A stretch of 37,453 nucleotides of DNA, from assembly GCA_030431335.1 (NCBI GenBank), contig JAUIJH010000035.1:1-37453 (forward strand), read 5' to 3'. Position numbers and translations under genes: made by a program. Each line of letters starts with the position of its first letter. Position 1 is the stretch's first letter. The notes under the pieces were generated by a model. The model was given only the letters and a program-made list of their open reading frames with translations, made no database searches and was not told where the DNA came from. Shown here piece after piece: positions 33,279 through 37,453 of this stretch. The DNA is from Alphaproteobacteria bacterium. Its GTDB lineage: Bacteria; Pseudomonadota; Alphaproteobacteria; Rhizobiales; Amorphaceae.

Positions 33279-33348
33279 TCCGTTTCGCAGCGCCATTGTC
33301 AATGCGGCACAATTCTGACCCACATGGCCGTACAGCTCGCAGTCTGAC

Positions 33349-33546
33349 TCACCCGGTGTTCAGGACGCCTCCCTCTTGGGGCCGATTTGCTTTGCGTTCG
33401 CCCTTGAGGCGATAGCTCTCACGCTGGATCGACAGAACGGTGGCGTGGTGCCGGATTTGGTTAAGCATCACCACTGTGAGACCGTTCCGCTGGGTGAAAG
33501 CCTGGTCTCACCAGCCGAACTTGAGGGTTGAAGTCAGGATCATCGA
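33349..33546 (-). pseudogene. C-terminal fragment of IS21-family helper ATPase IstB, degraded
   Basis: Read on the minus strand, this stretch gives GSMILTSTLKFGW, a stop codon, then DQAF, and further on MLNQIRHHATVLSIQRESYR followed by LKGERKA. This matches the end of IS21-type IstB proteins (TSNLPFGxWDQAF, LLHHATV, ESYRLK). The stop lies where the conserved GxWDQ should be and the rest of istB and istA is missing, so it is a dead remnant. No terminal repeats are evident nearby. It marks an old insertion between cheZ and the pdh genes. Confidence 0.75.
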
Positions 33547-33560
33547 ACCGCGGCCACTGG

Positions 33561-33841
33561 GAAGGCTCTCTGCGCCCGAAAAAAGAGCGTAAGAGCCAGC
33601 CAAGAGTGATCGCGATTCCTGCTCAACTGGCTCGGATCCGGCTGGCAGGAAGGCGGCAATGATAACGAGCTAACGAACGAAGGTCAGCTAAGCCCACATG
33701 CGGTACCCCGGCACCTTCGCCATCGCATTGGGCGCAGCGCTTAGTCGGACGACGGGTACTGCGGACGAGCGCGAGGGAACCCCGTCTTAGCGCCCCCTCC
33801 TCCCCAGACATGGAGTGCGACGGCCTAGACATGGGGAGAGA
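33561..33841. other. Gene-free stretch between the IstB remnant and pdhB
   Basis: No ORF here has a ribosome site or a recognisable product, and codon-like G/C periodicity is lost. It is probably decayed sequence that came with or after the IS insertion. Only the pdhB terminator hairpin at its right edge can be named. Confidence 0.4.
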
Positions 33842-33864
33842 GCGGGGCGGCCAAGCCGCCCCGC
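33842..33864 (-). terminator. Hairpin downstream of pdhB
   Basis: GCGGGGCGGC pairs perfectly with GCCGCCCCGC around loop CAA, 20 bases after the pdhB stop (minus strand). It is followed on that strand by TCTCTCCCC rather than a pure T run. Confidence 0.6.
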
Positions 33865-33883
33865 CCCCGCCCTGCAGCGCACG

Positions 33884-35323
<1,440 letters not shown>

Positions 35324-35446
35324 TCGTCGTCTCGTTGATTTCGGTGCGGAGCGGCCACGGCGGGTACTTGCCGCAGGACCAGTCGGCCGGTCATTCGGTG
35401 CGAAGAGGGGGTGAGGCAAGCCGCGCGGCGCATGCCGCCCGCGGCG

Positions 35447-36472
35447 CTAGCGGACCACATCCGTCCACAGTTCGGCCGGATCGGGTTCCGGCTCCGACTG
35501 CGCGAATTCGGCCGCCGCGTTGATCTCCTCGCGCACGCGCTTGTCGATCGCCTTGATGTCGTCTTCCGGCACCTTGTGCTTGGACAACAGGATCTCGCGC
35601 ACATGGTCGATCGGATCGTGCTTCTGGCGGTACTCGTTCACCTCGTCGCGCGTGCGGTACTTGGCCGGATCCGACATCGAGTGGCCGCGATAGCGATAGG
35701 TCAGCATTTCCAGGATGTAGGGGCCCTTGCCGGCGCGCGCATGGGCCAGCGCCCGGCCCACCGCCGCGCGCACCGTCTCCACCGCCATGCCGTCGACCTG
35801 CTCGCCCGGAATCTCGAAGGACGCGCCGCGTTGCGACAAATTGGTGTTGGAGGACGCACGGGCGACCGAGGTGCCCATGCCGTACTTGTTGTTTTCGATC
35901 ATGTAGACGACGGGCAACGACCAGAGCTTGGCCATGTTGAAGCTCTCGTAGACCTGGCCCTGGTTGGCCGCGCCATCGCCGAAATAGGTCAGGCAGACGG
36001 CGCCGTTTTCGCGGTAGCGGTTGGAGAAGGCGATGCCGGTCCCGAGCGAGACCTGCGCGCCGACGATACCGTGACCGCCGAAAAAGTTCTTTTCGACCGA
36101 AAACATGTGCATCGAGCCGCCCTTGCCCTTCGAATAACCCGAAGAGCGGCCGGTCAGCTCGGCCATCACACCTTTGGGCTCCATGCCGGTCGCGAGCATG
36201 TGGCCGTGGTCCCGGTAGCCGGTGATGACCTGGTCACCCTCCTGCATCGCCATCTGCGCGCCGACGACGACGGCTTCCTGGCCGATATAGAGGTGGCAGA
36301 AGCCGCCGATGAGACCCATGCCGTACAGTTGGCCCGCCTTCTCCTCGAAACGGCGGATCAGCAGCATGTCCTCGTAGGCGCGGCGATAGTCCTCCTTGGA
36401 GAAGGTCTCGCTCGATTTCGCCCCGGCTCCGGCGGCTTTTTCGCGCTCCACGACTGCGCTGTCCTCGGTCAT
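35447..36472 (-). CDS. pdhA: Pyruvate dehydrogenase E1 alpha subunit
   Basis: This is the alpha subunit of heterotetrameric pyruvate dehydrogenase E1; it binds thiamine diphosphate together with PdhB. The 341-residue protein shows the thiamine motif starting GDGAANQGQ at 165 and closing with NN at 194-195. It also has GYRDHGHMLATGM, the GGSMHMF loop and the loop YRYRGHSMSDPAKYR seen in E1 alpha proteins. I chose the ATG at 36472 (MTEDSAVVEREK) because the roughly 109 codons before it in the same frame look non-coding. The ribosome site is weak. No E2 or E3 gene lies downstream within the window; the IS-scarred region and che genes come next. Confidence 0.96.
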   Translation of the reverse strand: MTEDSAVVEREKAAGAGAKSSETFSKEDYRRAYEDMLLIRRFEEKAGQLYGMGLIGGFCHLYIGQEAVVVGAQMAMQEGDQVITGYRDHGHMLATGMEPKGVMAELTGRSSGYSKGKGGSMHMFSVEKNFFGGHGIVGAQVSLGTGIAFSNRYRENGAVCLTYFGDGAANQGQVYESFNMAKLWSLPVVYMIENNKYGMGTSVARASSNTNLSQRGASFEIPGEQVDGMAVETVRAAVGRALAHARAGKGPYILEMLTYRYRGHSMSDPAKYRTRDEVNEYRQKHDPIDHVREILLSKHKVPEDDIKAIDKRVREEINAAAEFAQSEPEPDPAELWTDVVR

Positions 36473-36719
36473 TTCGTTAGCCCCATGCTCGTTGCGATGC
36501 CAACCTATCGCGGGCCTTGCCAATAGTGAAGGCAATGTGTCTCGCGTCTGGCATGTCCTGTCCAGCGCCGTGATGCTGGCTGTTTGTGTATTATCGATCT
36601 TATGGGTGGCGCGTTGCGATGCAATCGCCGGCACGGCCGAACCCCGTGAGAGGCTTGCGCGGAGCCACGCCCAAAATCCCCGCGCGAGCGCGGGGCGGCC
36701 GTGCCCCCGCCCGGGTATG

Positions 36720-37453
<734 letters not shown>

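Overview
The window is high-GC DNA from an alphaproteobacterium, most likely of the order Hyphomicrobiales (Rhizobiales). The main evidence is gene order. The run fliM-fliN-fliG-flhB, flgB-flgC-fliE-flgG-flgA-flgI-motE-flgH-fliL-fliP, several short flagellins, then fliF-motB-motC-fliK matches the flagellar regulon layout of Sinorhizobium and Brucella relatives. The taxon-restricted MotC, MotE and FtcR/Rem are all present. No ribosomal RNA is present, so the genus cannot be fixed from this window.

Layout. (1) 1-10414: flagellar switch, rod, P/L-ring and export genes, all on the plus strand, many joined by ATGA or TGATG overlaps. (2) 10415-16767: flagellin locus. It holds three flagellin genes, an extra flagellin-type leader in front of a small unexplained ORF, and a large RTX protein with an N-terminal alpha/beta-hydrolase domain between flagellins 1 and 2. 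Intrinsic terminators separate the units. (3) 17055-24410: fliF, a FliH-like gene, motB, an oversized motC and fliK. (4) 24411-30811: non-flagellar genes. These are a LOG-family phosphoribohydrolase, a 46-residue membrane peptide, a large GH5 glucanase with Calx-beta and cellulose-binding-like modules, tRNA-Cys, pcm and tolC. (5) 30812-33234: motility control, with ftcR/rem and cheY on the minus strand and cheZ divergent on the plus strand. (6) 33235-33883: a decayed IS21-type istB fragment. (7) 33884-37453: pdhB and pdhA (pyruvate dehydrogenase E1) and the 3' part of a YghZ-like aldo-keto reductase, all on the minus strand.

How the parts may work together. FtcR/Rem is the known activator of rhizobial flagellar genes. 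Here its upstream region holds a perfect TTAA-N7-TTAA motif, the CtrA consensus, which suggests cell-cycle input into flagellation. CheY and CheZ form a response regulator and phosphatase pair. TolC could be the outer-membrane exit for the RTX hydrolase, and possibly for the GH5 protein, which has no visible N-terminal signal. The points most worth a second look are a conserved two-box leader shared by all three flagellins and the extra ORF, the RTX hydrolase between flagellins with an unusual inverted-repeat upstream region, and a duplicated promoter-like unit before cheZ.
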